The notes under the pieces were generated by a model. That model searched no databases. It saw nothing but the letters and a program-made list of their open reading frames with translations, and was not told where the DNA came from. Made by a program: the position numbers and the translations under genes. A stretch of DNA of 64,000 nt from Gammaproteobacteria bacterium (GTDB lineage: Bacteria > Pseudomonadota > Gammaproteobacteria > Thiohalospirales > Thiohalospiraceae). Location: assembly GCA_014762495.1 (NCBI GenBank), contig JABURT010000070.1:18638-82637 (forward strand), in the 5' to 3' direction. Below, piece after piece: positions 40,235-50,908 of this stretch. The first letter of the stretch is position 1; every line of letters starts with the position of its first letter.

Positions 40235-41641
40235 ATGTCCGATAAAGTTCTTAAAATGATCGAAGAAAATGGCGTGAAGTTTGTCGACTTCCGCTTTACA
40301 GACACTCGCGGTAAGGAGCAGCACGTCTCCGTACCCACCCACACTATCGATGCCGATGTCTTCACCGAAGGCAAGATGTTCGACGGTTCTTCCATCTCCG
40401 GCTGGAAGGGCATCAACGAATCCGACATGATTCTCATGCCCGATCCCGAAACCGCCGTGCTGGACCCCTTCAGCGACGAGGCCCAGCTGATCCTGCGCTG
40501 CGACATCATCGAGCCCTCCAACATGCAGGGTTACGAGCGTGATCCTCGCTCCGTTGCCAAGCGCGCCGAGGCCTACTTGAAGTCCACCGGCATCGCCGAC
40601 ACCGCCTTCTTCGGTCCCGAGCCCGAATTCTTCGTCTTCGACGATGTACGCTGGGGTGCCACTATGGCCGGTGCCTTCTATAAAGTTGATTCCGAGGAAT
40701 CCGAGTGGAACTCCGAGCGTGTCTACGAAAACGGCAACATGGGTCACCGTCCCGGCGTCAAGGGCGGCTACTTCCCGGTTCCCCCCGTCGACAGCCTGCA
40801 TGACCTGCGTGCCGCCATGTGCCTGGCCATCGAAGAGATGGGCGTTGAGGTCGAAGTACACCACCACGAGGTGGCTACAGCCGGTCAGTGTGAAATCGGT
40901 ACCAAGTTCAACACCCTGGTTAAGCGCGGCGACGACACTCAGACCATGAAGTACTGCATCCATAACGTGGCCCACGCCTACGGCAAGACCGCCACCTTCA
41001 TGCCCAAGCCGCTGGTTGGTGACAACGGTACCGGTATGCACGTGCACCAGTCCCTGGCCAAAGACGGCGTCAACCTGTTTGCCGGTAACGAGTACGGTGG
41101 CCTGTCTGAAACTGCCCTGTTCTACATCGGCGGTATCATCAAACACGCCCGTGCCCTGAACGCCTTCACCAATGCTTCTACCAACTCTTACAAGCGTCTG
41201 GTCCCCGGCTTCGAGGCACCGGTTATGCTGGCCTACTCCGCCCGTAACCGCTCCGCTTCTATCCGTATCCCGTACGTGAGCAACCCCAAGGGTCGCCGTA
41301 TCGAGGTCCGTTTCCCTGACCCGACCGCCAACCCTTACCTGGCCTTCTCCGCCATGATGATGGCCGGCCTGGACGGTATCATGAACAAGATCCACCCCGG
41401 TGATGCCATGGACAAGGACCTGTACGACCTGCCCGCCGAAGAGGCCGCACAGATCCCCACGGTTTGCCACAGCTTCGACCAGGCCCTGGAAGAGCTGGAC
41501 AAGGACCGTGCCTTCCTCACCGCCGGTGGTGTATTCACCGACGACATGATCGATGCCTACATCGAACTGAAGATGGATGAAGTCACCCGCATGCGTATGA
41601 CCACCCACCCGGTGGAATTCGACATGTACTACAGCTGCTAA
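40235..41641 (+). CDS. glnA: Glutamine synthetase, type I
   Basis: GlnA makes glutamine from glutamate, ammonia and ATP. The 468-residue protein starts [20 protein letters not shown] and contains [27 protein letters not shown]-type [11 protein letters not shown] and [24 protein letters not shown] carries the tyrosine that is adenylylated in enteric enzymes. The ATG at 40235 has GGAG eight bases upstream; the longer frame from 40184 is not needed. Two NtrC sites and a sigma-54 promoter precede it, and ntrBC lies downstream, so it is nitrogen-regulated. Confidence 0.98.
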   Translation: MSDKVLKMIEENGVKFVDFRFTDTRGKEQHVSVPTHTIDADVFTEGKMFDGSSISGWKGINESDMILMPDPETAVLDPFSDEAQLILRCDIIEPSNMQGYERDPRSVAKRAEAYLKSTGIADTAFFGPEPEFFVFDDVRWGATMAGAFYKVDSEESEWNSERVYENGNMGHRPGVKGGYFPVPPVDSLHDLRAAMCLAIEEMGVEVEVHHHEVATAGQCEIGTKFNTLVKRGDDTQTMKYCIHNVAHAYGKTATFMPKPLVGDNGTGMHVHQSLAKDGVNLFAGNEYGGLSETALFYIGGIIKHARALNAFTNASTNSYKRLVPGFEAPVMLAYSARNRSASIRIPYVSNPKGRRIEVRFPDPTANPYLAFSAMMMAGLDGIMNKIHPGDAMDKDLYDLPAEEAAQIPTVCHSFDQALEELDKDRAFLTAGGVFTDDMIDAYIELKMDEVTRMRMTTHPVEFDMYYSC

Positions 41642-41664
41642 GCTCGACCCGGAAGCTGTATAAG

Positions 41665-41689
41665 AACGCCCCCGCAAGGGGGCGTTTTT
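41665..41689 (+). terminator. Rho-independent terminator of glnA
   Basis: AACGCCCCC-gcaa-GGGGGCGTT followed by T residues is a strong stem 24 bases after the glnA stop. Confidence 0.88.
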
Positions 41690-41725
41690 GTTTGTGGGTC
41701 GGTCCAGATCGAGTATTCTCAGACT

Positions 41726-42262
41726 ATGCGCTGGCTTACCCTATTTTGCTTTCTCATCGCCTCGACCGTATTCGCGGGCGACATCTATAAGGAAGTCCTG
41801 CCCGATGGCAGGGTGATCTATAGTGATCGGCCGGGTAAGGAGTCCGTCGAGATGAGGATCGAGCCCCTGCAGACCGTGAAGCCGCCGCCGCGCCGTGTCG
41901 AACAGAGCCGGGCCATGGAGGTCAAACCGCAGCAGTCACCCGCCCCCGCACCGACGTATGAAGAACTCAGACTGGTCAGTCCGGCGAAGGATGCCAGCGT
42001 GCGTGAGAATAGCGGTCGCGTCACGGTGAAAGTGGAACTGTCTCCGGAACTACAGGTTCAAAGTGGTCATCGACTGGCCGTCGAACTGGACGGTACGCGT
42101 CTGGCGGGACGCTTTACCGGTCAACAGATGGAGCTCAGTAATGTCGATCGTGGGAGTCACGAGCTGGCGGTTGTGATCCTGGATCCGTCGGGCAATGTCA
42201 TCCGCCGCACACAAACCCACCGCTTCCATTTGCACCGTCATTCCCAATTGTTTACTCAATAA
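41726..42262 (+). CDS. DUF4124-domain periplasmic protein
   Basis: The 178-residue product has a Sec signal peptide (MRWLTLFCFLIASTVFA) and then DIYKEVLPDGRVIYSDRPG, the DUF4124 signature. A proline-rich linker and a C-terminal beta-rich region of Ig-like character follow. The function of DUF4124 proteins is unknown; they are commonly encoded between glnA and ntrB in related bacteria. It is separated from glnA by a terminator and from ntrB by an NtrC palindrome. Confidence 0.82.
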   Translation: MRWLTLFCFLIASTVFAGDIYKEVLPDGRVIYSDRPGKESVEMRIEPLQTVKPPPRRVEQSRAMEVKPQQSPAPAPTYEELRLVSPAKDASVRENSGRVTVKVELSPELQVQSGHRLAVELDGTRLAGRFTGQQMELSNVDRGSHELAVVILDPSGNVIRRTQTHRFHLHRHSQLFTQ

Positions 42263-42272
42263 TCACACAATA

Positions 42273-42289
42273 TGCACTATATTAGTGCA
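42273..42289. promoter_or_regulatory. NtrC-binding site upstream of ntrB
   Basis: TGCACTATATTAGTGCA is a perfect NtrC palindrome about 180 bases before the ntrB ATG. No sigma-54 promoter is evident downstream. It contains TATATT, so NtrC may repress its own sigma-70 promoter, as in glnL of E. coli. Confidence 0.75.
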
Positions 42290-42465
42290 TTGTTATCTTG
42301 CCTGGCATACACTGAATAATGTCGTGACAAATCCAGGTTCCGATGTGTTCCCGCACACCCCAATTAAGTCATTGATAAGTAGGGCATAAATCTCCATGGA
42401 GATTGGCCGGGACAGCGTCGATCCGCGTTGCGCCAAGTTGGACTGTTTCTTGCAAAGGCAGTGAT

Positions 42466-43554
42466 ATGGAAGCACCCAGAATTATTTCGCCCGAGGTGAT
42501 GAAACTCATCGTCGAGAATCTCAACTCCGTGGTGATGTTGTTTGATGATGCCATGCACCTTCTTTACATCAACCCTGTGGGTGAAATGCTCTTCGGCGTC
42601 AGTGCACCGCATTTGATCGGCCGAGAGGCACACGAGCTCTTTAACCGGGCAAAACTGGTGCAGGCCCTGGGTGAGGCACTGGATAGCGCGCACCCGTTTA
42701 CCGAGCGTGAGTGCGAAATCGAGGTCAATATAGAGAAAGTGGTGAATGTGGACCTGACCGCCATTCCTCTACTGGAAGCCGAGCAGCCACGGGCCCTGCT
42801 GGTGGAGATGAACCCCATCGACCGGCAGCTGCGTATCGCGCGTGAGGAGAACCTGCTGGCCCTGAATCAGGCCACGCGTTCGCTGGTGCGCAACATGGCG
42901 CACGAGATCAAGAATCCTCTGGGTGGGATACGCGGCACGGCCCAGTTGCTGGAGCGCGAACTCGTGGGCGAGGAACTTAAGGAGTTCACCGGCATTATCA
43001 TTAGCGAAGCGGACCGCCTGCAGAAGCTGGTGGACCGGATGCTTGGTCCCAATACCTTGCCGCATAAGGAGATGCTCAACATCCACGAGGTGCTGGAACG
43101 GGTCAAGCAGGTGGTGGAAATGAACCTCGCCGAGGGGATTTCGATTGGGCGCGACTATGACATCAGTCTGCCCGAGCTCTATGCCGACAAGGACCAGTTG
43201 ATTCAGTCCTTCATGAACCTGGTACGCAATGCGGTTCAGGCTCTAAATGGCGATGGGATGATCACGTTATGCACACGGGTCTTGCGCCAGTACACCATCG
43301 GTCATGTGCGTCATCGTCACGTGGCCGCGATACAGATTATTGACAACGGTCCGGGAATACCGGAGTCCCTGCAGGAGAAGATCTTCTTCCCCATGGTCAC
43401 GGGACACACCGGTGGAACCGGGCTGGGTCTTTCGATATCACAATCTTTGATTAATCAGCATGGCGGCCTGATCGAATGTTCAAGCCAGCCGGGGAGGACC
43501 GTGTTCAGCGTGTTGCTCCCCATCAGCGAGGAGAATGGAGATTTCCATGGGTAA
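42466..43554 (+). CDS. glnL: Nitrogen regulation sensor kinase NtrB
   Basis: NtrB phosphorylates or dephosphorylates NtrC in response to PII. The 362-residue cytosolic protein has an N-terminal PAS domain (VENLNSVVMLFDDAMHLLYI), a HisKA region with RNMAHEIKNPLGGIRG (catalytic His), and an HATPase region with GPGIPE and GGTGLGLSIS. The ATG at 42466 has AAAGG seven bases upstream. It overlaps ntrC by eight bases and is preceded by an NtrC palindrome. Confidence 0.95.
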   Translation: MEAPRIISPEVMKLIVENLNSVVMLFDDAMHLLYINPVGEMLFGVSAPHLIGREAHELFNRAKLVQALGEALDSAHPFTERECEIEVNIEKVVNVDLTAIPLLEAEQPRALLVEMNPIDRQLRIAREENLLALNQATRSLVRNMAHEIKNPLGGIRGTAQLLERELVGEELKEFTGIIISEADRLQKLVDRMLGPNTLPHKEMLNIHEVLERVKQVVEMNLAEGISIGRDYDISLPELYADKDQLIQSFMNLVRNAVQALNGDGMITLCTRVLRQYTIGHVRHRHVAAIQIIDNGPGIPESLQEKIFFPMVTGHTGGTGLGLSISQSLINQHGGLIECSSQPGRTVFSVLLPISEENGDFHG

Positions 43555-44965
43555 CGGCATTAAGGTCTGGATCATCGACGATGATCGTTCCATTCGTTGG
43601 GTACTGGACAAGTCTTTGAGAAAAGCGGGCATGGAGGTCACCGCCTTCGAAAATGCCGAAGGCATACTCGACCTTTTGGGGCGCAAGCAGCCCGATGTAC
43701 TGGTCACCGATATCCGCATGCCCGGCATCGACGGCCTATCCCTGCTGGATCGGATTCAGGAGTTGTATCCCCTGTTGCCGGTAATCATCATGACGGCCCA
43801 CTCGGACCTGGAGAGTGCCGTCTCCGCCTACCAGGGTGGTGCCTTCGAATACTTGCCCAAGCCCTTCGATATCGATGATGCGGTGGAACTGGTGGAACGG
43901 GCCGCAGCCACGGTCGCGTCCAATGCCATCTTCCCCGACGGGCAGGATGATGCGGAGGAACCGGAGATCATCGGCGAGGCCCAGTCCATGCAGGAGGTGT
44001 TTCGCGCCATCGGCCGACTCGCCAGCTCCAATATTACCGTGCTCATAAACGGTGAGTCGGGCACCGGTAAGGAACTGGTGGCCCATGCCCTGCATCGCCA
44101 TAGCCCGCGTGCCAAGAATCCCTTCATTGCCCTGAACATGGCGGCGATCCCGCGCGATCTGCTGGAGTCGGAGTTGTTTGGTCACGAGAAGGGGTCATTC
44201 ACCGGCGCCCAGGCCGCACGCAAGGGGCGCTTTGAACAGGCCGATGGCGGTACACTCTTTCTCGACGAAATCGGCGACATGCCCTCGGAATTACAGACCC
44301 GCCTGCTGCGTGTGCTGGCCGAGGGCGAGTTTTATCGCGTGGGTGGCCACTCGCCGGTGAAGGTGGACGTGCGTATTATCGCCGCGACCCATCAGAACCT
44401 TGAAACCCTGGTGGAACAAGGCCGCTTCCGTGAGGATCTGTTCCACCGCCTCAATGTCATCCGTATCCACATCCCCTCCCTGCGCGAACGTCGCGAGGAC
44501 ATCCCGCTCTTGGTGAATCACTTCCTCAAGGAGGCGGCACGCGAACTCAATGTCGAACCCAAGAGCGTGGGCGAGGAGACGGCGCGTTTCCTCAGCGGGC
44601 TCAACTGGCCGGGCAACGTGCGTCAGCTGGAGAACACCTGCCGCTGGTTGACGGTGATGTCACCGGGCAAGGTGGTGAGGATGGAAGACCTGCCGCCGGA
44701 GCTTAAGGAGGAGAAGGGTGCTGCCAGCTCGGGCGAAGACTGGGAATCGGCCCTGCGCCGCTGGGTGGATACTCATCTGGCTCAGGGCCAGTCCAACATC
44801 CTCGACAACACCACCCCTCGCTACGAGAAGATCATGATCGAGGAGGCCCTGAAGTATACGGGCGGTCGCCGCCAGGATGCGGCCAAGCTTCTCGGTTGGG
44901 GCCGCAACACCCTTACCCGCAAGATCAAGGAGCTGGGCATGGAAGAGGCGCGCAGCGAGGCCTAG
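43547..44965 (+). CDS. glnG: Nitrogen regulation response regulator NtrC
   Basis: NtrC activates sigma-54 promoters under nitrogen limitation. The 472-residue protein has a receiver domain ([18 protein letters not shown], phospho-acceptor in LVTDIRMPG). Its AAA+ domain has [27 protein letters not shown] (the GAFTGA loop in GSFTGA form) and GEFYRVG, and a Fis-type helix-turn-helix ends it. Note GSFTGA: Ser replaces Ala in the sigma-54-contact loop. The start at 43547 has GGAG six bases upstream. Its stop overlaps the stop of the convergent aminotransferase. Confidence 0.96.
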   Translation: MGNGIKVWIIDDDRSIRWVLDKSLRKAGMEVTAFENAEGILDLLGRKQPDVLVTDIRMPGIDGLSLLDRIQELYPLLPVIIMTAHSDLESAVSAYQGGAFEYLPKPFDIDDAVELVERAAATVASNAIFPDGQDDAEEPEIIGEAQSMQEVFRAIGRLASSNITVLINGESGTGKELVAHALHRHSPRAKNPFIALNMAAIPRDLLESELFGHEKGSFTGAQAARKGRFEQADGGTLFLDEIGDMPSELQTRLLRVLAEGEFYRVGGHSPVKVDVRIIAATHQNLETLVEQGRFREDLFHRLNVIRIHIPSLRERREDIPLLVNHFLKEAARELNVEPKSVGEETARFLSGLNWPGNVRQLENTCRWLTVMSPGKVVRMEDLPPELKEEKGAASSGEDWESALRRWVDTHLAQGQSNILDNTTPRYEKIMIEEALKYTGGRRQDAAKLLGWGRNTLTRKIKELGMEEARSEA

Positions 44966-46167
44966 GCCGCGCGTCCCTCCTGTAATAATTCACGGATGGC
45001 CAGGGCGAGACGCTTGATGCCCTCGGCGATAGTGGCCTCGTCGACGGTGGAAAAGCTCAGACGCAGGCTGTTATGGGCCAGTCCATCGACATAAAAGGGG
45101 TCGCCGGGCACGAATACGACCTTGTCCTTGATCGCCTTCTGCAATAGATCACGCGCGGCGTAGCCTTCCGGCAGTCGTACCCACAGAAACATGCCCCCGT
45201 CCGGGTGCGTGGTTTCAATCCCATCGGGAAACTCTCGCCCGATTGCCTCCAGCATGGTGTCCCGTTGTCGACCGTACTTGTCGATGATGTTTTCAATGTG
45301 CGCATCCAGATCGTTATCGCACAGATATTGGTAGAGCACGCGCTGAGAAAAATAGTTGGTATGCAGGTCCGAGGCCTGCTTGGCGATGACCAGTTTCTCC
45401 AGGATGGAGTCGGGGGCCACAATCCAGCCGAGTCGGAACGAGGGCACCACGGTCTTGGAAAACGAACCGAGCAGGATGGTGCGCTCCGGCATCATGGACG
45501 CGAAGGAATCGGGCCGTGTGCCCTCGAAGCGGATGTCGCCGTAGGGATCGTCCTCAATTAGCAACGTCCGGCTGTCCTGCATGGCCTCCACCACTTCTCG
45601 ACGACGTGCGTTGGTATAGGAGATCCCCGATGGATTTTGAAAATTGGGCACCGTATACATGAGTTTTGCCCGGGCGGTCGCCAGTGTCGATTGGAGTGGG
45701 GTGACCTGCATGCCGGCATCGTCCATCGGCACGGCGTGGAAGCGGGCGCGGTAGATGGAGAAGGCCTGGATGGCGCCGAGATAGCCTGGCGCCTCGATGA
45801 TGACCTCATCGCCTTCGTTGAGCAGTGCCTTGCCCAACAGGTCCAGACCCTGTTGCGAACCGTTGGTGATGAGAATGTTATCGGGATTGACCTCAAGGCC
45901 CATCTTGTCGCGGTAACGCGTGGCAATGTATTCCCTCAGTGGCCCGTAACCTTCGGTGGTACTGTATTGCAGGATCTCGTTGCCGCCGGTTTCGAATACC
46001 TTCTGGGTCGCGGCCTGGATGGCCTTAGTGGGAAACAGGGCCGCGCTGGGTAAGCCGCCGGCAAAGGAGATCACCGTCGGGTCCTGAGTCACTTTGAGTA
46101 TTTCGCGGATAAACGACGGTGGGACGTCGCTGATGCGATCGGAAAACAGCTCTTGCATGGTATCCAT
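44962..46167 (-). CDS. PLP-dependent aminotransferase (class I, 2-aminoadipate-like)
   Basis: The 401-residue product is a fold-type I aminotransferase with FAGGLPSAALFP, YSTTEGYGPLREYIA, TNGSQQGLDLLGKAL and GSFSKTVVPSFRLGW, where the lysine binds PLP. The family includes LysN/2-aminoadipate and aromatic aminotransferases, so the exact substrate is open. It is convergent with ntrC, with both stop codons sharing the palindrome CTAG. A divergent trmL gene starts 66 bases upstream. Confidence 0.88.
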   Translation of the reverse strand: MDTMQELFSDRISDVPPSFIREILKVTQDPTVISFAGGLPSAALFPTKAIQAATQKVFETGGNEILQYSTTEGYGPLREYIATRYRDKMGLEVNPDNILITNGSQQGLDLLGKALLNEGDEVIIEAPGYLGAIQAFSIYRARFHAVPMDDAGMQVTPLQSTLATARAKLMYTVPNFQNPSGISYTNARRREVVEAMQDSRTLLIEDDPYGDIRFEGTRPDSFASMMPERTILLGSFSKTVVPSFRLGWIVAPDSILEKLVIAKQASDLHTNYFSQRVLYQYLCDNDLDAHIENIIDKYGRQRDTMLEAIGREFPDGIETTHPDGGMFLWVRLPEGYAARDLLQKAIKDKVVFVPGDPFYVDGLAHNSLRLSFSTVDEATIAEGIKRLALAIRELLQEGRAA

Positions 46168-46233
46168 TTTGTTCAGATGGGGGAGTCGACTAAGATACAG
46201 CAGCCACGATTATAAAGGAACGTCCTCCCGCCC

Positions 46234-46698
46234 ATGTTTGACATCGTCCTCTACCAGCCCGAGATCCCGCCGAATACGGGAAACATCATCCGCCTATGTG
46301 CCAACACGGGGATGCGTCTGCACCTCATCGAGCCGCTCGGATTTGAACTCGATGACAGGCGTATGCGCCGAGCCGGTCTGGATTATCATGAGTTCGCCGC
46401 GGTGGTCATTCACCCCGACATGGCGGCATTTGTTGAAGCGGTACAGCCGGCCAATATCTACGCCTGCTCGACGCGGGGCAATCGCAATTATGCCGAGGTG
46501 AAATACCGTCCCGGCGATGCCATGTTATTTGGCCCCGAGACACGTGGATTACCGCAGTCGTTACTGGATGAGCTGGGCAGGGAGAACGTATTGAGGTTGC
46601 CGATGCAGTCGGAAAGCCGCAGCCTGAACCTGTCCAATGCGGTTGCCGTGTTTGTCTATGAAGCCTGGCGACAGAACGGTTTCGGTCAGTGCAGTTGA
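46234..46698 (+). CDS. trmL: tRNA (cytidine/uridine-34 2'-O)-methyltransferase TrmL
   Basis: The 154-residue SPOUT methyltransferase has [30 protein letters not shown] and [15 protein letters not shown]. TrmL 2'-O-methylates the wobble base of two leucine tRNAs. Length is typical. Its 3' end overlaps the convergent kinase gene by 13 bases. Confidence 0.95.
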   Translation: MFDIVLYQPEIPPNTGNIIRLCANTGMRLHLIEPLGFELDDRRMRRAGLDYHEFAAVVIHPDMAAFVEAVQPANIYACSTRGNRNYAEVKYRPGDAMLFGPETRGLPQSLLDELGRENVLRLPMQSESRSLNLSNAVAVFVYEAWRQNGFGQCS

Positions 46699-48053
46699 GT
46701 CGGACCCTTTAAGGGCAGGCTAAACCAGAAAGTGGAGCCGGTTTCCCCATCCGACTGTACGCCCATGTCACCCCCCAATATCTCGACGATGGTCTTGCAC
46801 ACCGATAACCCCAACCCACTCCCCTCTTCCGCATGATACGGGTCCACGCGGTGAAACGGCTGAAATATTTTAAGCTGTGAAGTAGTGGGAATGCCGATAC
46901 CGGTATCCTTAATCTCGAGTATGATGTTGTCTTCATCCCGATCGGATCGACAATCGACCGTGACAGTACCCTGTTCACGATTGTACTTAATGGCATTGGT
47001 CAGGAGGTTAATCAGAACCTGGCGTAATCGCGTGATATCTGTCGTAATAAAAATATCATCATGCGCTTTCGTCTGGTCGATAAGATTTATGTCTCGCTTG
47101 TCCGCCATGGGCTTCATCAGTTCGAGTGCATCATGAACGACATTGCATAGATTAACCGGCTCTATCTGCAATTCAACATAACCGGATTCTATACTGGAGA
47201 TCTCAATCAACTCGTTGATCAGTGTCAGCAGGTGCTCGGATGCCTTGAGAATTTCTTGCAGGGCAGTGGCGTGTTCCTTATCGAAATCATTTCTGTCCAG
47301 ATCCATCAACTGGGCAAATCCCATAATGGCGTTCATGGGCGTGCGCAGTTCATGACTGACGCGCGAGAGAAATTCCGTCTTCGCCAGGCTGGCAGCCTCG
47401 GCGTTCTCCTTCTCTATTTCCAGCTCTGCCGTGCGCTGTTTCACTAGCTTGTCCAGGTCGCGGTTCAGCTCTTCGAGATTACGTGTGCGTTCTGCGACCA
47501 GTGTTTCAAGCTGGCTCTTGTCCAGGGCCAGCTGCTCGATGACTTGAATATCGAGGTAATTGCGTATTGCGGCGGTAACCGCCGAAATCAGTTTGCCGGC
47601 TGTAAGTTCAGACTTTTCCCGATAATCATTGATATCGTAATTCTGTATGACCTTTGATTCGGGAGCCTGACCCGGTTGTCCGGTTCGAAGGATGATTCGG
47701 ACATGCTTGTTGTTTATTACATTGCGAGTGTAATCAACAAGCTCGAGACCGGCATTATCGGTTTCCATTACGACATCGAGAAGAATCACAGCAATATCTT
47801 TATGCTGTTCGAGTAGTTGCCGAGCATGGTTTGCAGAATAGGCACTCAACATCTCAAGGGGACGGTTCTTATAAGTGTAATTGCCAAGGACCATCTCGGT
47901 GACACGATGAATATCCTCTTCATCGTCAATAATGAGAATTTTAATGGGCCTTGTAGTCGCACGTTGCCGGTTAGTTTTAGCGTCTTTCCCTGCAGCATCG
48001 TCAAATAGTGGAGTATTGCCATTGTTCGAGAATAAAGTCGGGATAATATTCAT
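46686..48053 (-). CDS. Response-regulator/histidine-kinase hybrid with N-terminal receiver
   Basis: The 455-residue protein starts with a receiver domain ([29 protein letters not shown]) whose [12 protein letters not shown] and [13 protein letters not shown] segments resemble receivers of the DUF3369 type. A coiled coil (about 165-220) links it to HisKA with [19 protein letters not shown] and to an HATPase with GTGIGIP and [11 protein letters not shown]. It is soluble. Its start overlaps the stop of the upstream membrane kinase by four bases, so the two form an operon and probably one phosphorelay. Overlaps trmL at the 3' end. Confidence 0.9.
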   Translation of the reverse strand: MNIIPTLFSNNGNTPLFDDAAGKDAKTNRQRATTRPIKILIIDDEEDIHRVTEMVLGNYTYKNRPLEMLSAYSANHARQLLEQHKDIAVILLDVVMETDNAGLELVDYTRNVINNKHVRIILRTGQPGQAPESKVIQNYDINDYREKSELTAGKLISAVTAAIRNYLDIQVIEQLALDKSQLETLVAERTRNLEELNRDLDKLVKQRTAELEIEKENAEAASLAKTEFLSRVSHELRTPMNAIMGFAQLMDLDRNDFDKEHATALQEILKASEHLLTLINELIEISSIESGYVELQIEPVNLCNVVHDALELMKPMADKRDINLIDQTKAHDDIFITTDITRLRQVLINLLTNAIKYNREQGTVTVDCRSDRDEDNIILEIKDTGIGIPTTSQLKIFQPFHRVDPYHAEEGSGLGLSVCKTIVEILGGDMGVQSDGETGSTFWFSLPLKGPTQLH

Positions 48054-50908
48054 GAGCTGACTCCGTGTTCAGGAAAGCATATCAGAATCTGCATGCCTTC
48101 ACCTTTCGAGCTTTCCACCTCTATCGTACCTCCAAGTGTTTGAGATACGATGTTAAATAGTATGTGTAGTCCGAGCCCACTTCCGCCCGAGCCTCTTTTT
48201 GTAGTGTAGAACGGTTCAAAAATTTTTCTCAGGTTCTCCTGTTCTATGCCAACGCCGTTATCGCGGTAGCGTATGGTTATGTCTTGCTCTGTACGGCTTA
48301 TGGCAATATAGATGTCGCCATGGCCGGACTCTTCAAAACCATGAATGATAGAATTGATGATTAGGTTTGTGATGATCTGAGAGATGGCGCCAGGATACGT
48401 TTCTATCTCAAGCGTCTTGGGACAATCCACCTCGATATGATATTCGCCTTGCTTCAGCCGTGGACTCAGGCTGCGGATAACTTCATGCAGATAGCTGCAG
48501 ATTTCAAATCGTCGTGGTGATTCGGAGGACTGATCCACGGCAACCTGCTTAAAGCTACGGATCATTTCCGCCGCGCGGTTAAGGTTGTTCATTAGGATGC
48601 CAGTGCTTTCGGTGGCAGCCGTCAGAAGGTCTTCAAAGTCACTGCGTTTGAGTTCGTTCTTATCATACAGTTCGCTGTATTCATCTAACTGCATTTGCAG
48701 ATGCGATGCGGCTGTAACACCGATGCCGATGGGTGTGTTTATCTCATGGGCGACACCTGCAACCAAGCCGCCAAGTGCCGCCATCTTCTCGGTATCGACC
48801 AGGTGTTTCTGGGCTCTCTTGAGATCTTCCAGCGAGGCCTCCAGCTGGTTGGTGCGCTCCTGTACACGCTTTTCAAGATCTTCATTCAGGCGCTGAATTT
48901 CTTCCTCTGACTGTTTACGCTTGGTAATGTCTCGAATCGATGCGTGTATGAGAGGCTGTTCTCCAACCTGAGTCGTAGTCAAGGTGACCTCGGCAGGAAA
49001 GGTTGTGCCGTCCAGTCTTTGATGCAACCACTCAAAGCGGTGAAAATGATTTTTATACGCCAACTGCACCATCTGTTGACCCAGTTCTTCCGAGCTTTCT
49101 CCATTGGGCTGATGGTCGGGTGAAAGCCGCCACGGTTTTAAATTGCACAGTCTGTCACGATGTTCGGCAACAAACATCTGCAGTGCCGCACCATTGACGT
49201 CGATAATGCCTTGATCATTCATGATAAAGGTGGCGTCTTCACTGGCTTCGAAGACTTCGCGATACATCTGTTCGGAATTTCTGAGGGCATCCTCCGCCTC
49301 CTTACGTTCGGTGATATCATGCACCGTACCGACCATACGCATGGGTTTGCCGGACTTGTCGCGGTAAATCTCACCGCGTTCATTCACGATACGGATACTG
49401 CCATCCGGTCGTACGACCCTGTGTTCGATGTTATACGGTTTGCTCGCATCCTCAACGGCGGCCGTTACAGAAGAGGTGACAGCATCGCGGTCGTCCGGAT
49501 GGATACATTCAAGAAAGGCTGGATAGGTGGCAGCGAATTGTTGTGGCGTCAGCCCGAAAATTCGAAATACCTCATCGGACCATTGCAGATCGTTTGACAG
49601 GATGTTCCAGTCCCAATGCCCGATGTGGGCAATGGCCTGTGCTCGATATAGAGTATCCTGGTTGGTACGCAACTCTTCTTCCATCTGTTGCTGATCCGTG
49701 ACATCGACGCCGATGGCTATGATGTTGGTAACATTCCCGTGCGCATCATTCAGGGTACTGTTGGACCAGGAAATGAGCCGCCTGGAACCTTCTCGTGTCT
49801 GCCAGTAATTTGTATGTGTATTATGTATGGTACTTGTGACGAGATCCTCAAAGACCATCATGACCGTTTGCTTCTCGTCATCGGGTATAACCCGATCCCA
49901 GACCGGTGTGCCGATCATCTCTTCGCGTCTGTATCCAGTTATGTTTTCGCACACCTTGTTGAACTCCACGAAATGCCCATAGCGATCAAGAACAACTACG
50001 AGGGCATTGGCATTATTTAGAATGGCATTGGTGAAGTTTCTCTCGTCCTGGAGGCTAATCTGATTCTGTCGCAGCTGTTTGAGAAGTTTCTGCCAGCCAT
50101 TGACTAGAAAGCCAATTTCATCCAGTGAATAGGGTGTGATCTTCATCGACGTGAGTTTGTCAAGATTATCACTGAGTAGCGGACCTTGAAGGGGCTTGAT
50201 ACTGGCGAAGAAGCTGCGAGACACAAGGTATGCGCCGGCCGTGGCAATAGCGATTAAAGCAAACCACAGGTAGATTGTTTCCTGATTAAAGTAGCCGGTA
50301 CGATCGTAAAAGTAGAGTATCAGCATCATGTCGATGAGCAGAGGGGTCACAATGCCGAGCACCATTATTTTGGTACGTATCGGGATGGCGTTGAAGACGA
50401 CACCCTTGGGCCCGAGATAGGAACCGAGCAGATCGTTTAAATAGAAATATATCGGAAACAGAATAATGAGGACGGTCGGAAGGGTATCGAGATAGGTCAG
50501 TATCTCATCCTCGGTAGTAAGTATGCGCAAGGTCTCTGTGTGAATATAGTAATTGACGGAGAAAGGGCCTCCTTGTGAATAGAGCAGGATATAGATCAGA
50601 CTGAAGATAATCATTCGACTCAATTTGTGCGCGATTTGTTGAGTCTCTTTGGTATTACCCCTTGCCAGTGAGTCTTCCAGGGCTCCACTGTAGTGCAACA
50701 GAAACTTGTGCTGGAGATAAATACCGAAGACCAGGACTGCAAGGATGTAGAAGACCGTGTAGCTGGCGACGGCCTGTACGATCTCTTCGAATGAATAGGC
50801 ACCGAGAAAGACCTCAACAATTGCCCCGATGGCGGGTACCGCAATCGTGGCAATCGAAAACGCGTACAGATAACGCTTGCGGAATTGGCTAGCGCTGATT
50901 TCACGCAT
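48050..50908 (-). CDS. Six-helix membrane sensor kinase with three PAS domains
   Basis: The 952-residue protein has about six N-terminal membrane helices (up to about residue 245). Three PAS domains follow (about 290-410, 415-540 and 545-670; the second contains GHWDWNILSNDLQWS). A coiled coil, HisKA with VAGVAHEINTPIGIG and HATPase with GSGGSGLGLHILFN end it, without a receiver. The partner receiver is probably the next gene. The ATG at 50908 is chosen; a GTG at 50920 directly follows a GGGA. The ligand and output are unknown. Confidence 0.88.
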   Translation of the reverse strand: MREISASQFRKRYLYAFSIATIAVPAIGAIVEVFLGAYSFEEIVQAVASYTVFYILAVLVFGIYLQHKFLLHYSGALEDSLARGNTKETQQIAHKLSRMIIFSLIYILLYSQGGPFSVNYYIHTETLRILTTEDEILTYLDTLPTVLIILFPIYFYLNDLLGSYLGPKGVVFNAIPIRTKIMVLGIVTPLLIDMMLILYFYDRTGYFNQETIYLWFALIAIATAGAYLVSRSFFASIKPLQGPLLSDNLDKLTSMKITPYSLDEIGFLVNGWQKLLKQLRQNQISLQDERNFTNAILNNANALVVVLDRYGHFVEFNKVCENITGYRREEMIGTPVWDRVIPDDEKQTVMMVFEDLVTSTIHNTHTNYWQTREGSRRLISWSNSTLNDAHGNVTNIIAIGVDVTDQQQMEEELRTNQDTLYRAQAIAHIGHWDWNILSNDLQWSDEVFRIFGLTPQQFAATYPAFLECIHPDDRDAVTSSVTAAVEDASKPYNIEHRVVRPDGSIRIVNERGEIYRDKSGKPMRMVGTVHDITERKEAEDALRNSEQMYREVFEASEDATFIMNDQGIIDVNGAALQMFVAEHRDRLCNLKPWRLSPDHQPNGESSEELGQQMVQLAYKNHFHRFEWLHQRLDGTTFPAEVTLTTTQVGEQPLIHASIRDITKRKQSEEEIQRLNEDLEKRVQERTNQLEASLEDLKRAQKHLVDTEKMAALGGLVAGVAHEINTPIGIGVTAASHLQMQLDEYSELYDKNELKRSDFEDLLTAATESTGILMNNLNRAAEMIRSFKQVAVDQSSESPRRFEICSYLHEVIRSLSPRLKQGEYHIEVDCPKTLEIETYPGAISQIITNLIINSIIHGFEESGHGDIYIAISRTEQDITIRYRDNGVGIEQENLRKIFEPFYTTKRGSGGSGLGLHILFNIVSQTLGGTIEVESSKGEGMQILICFPEHGVSS

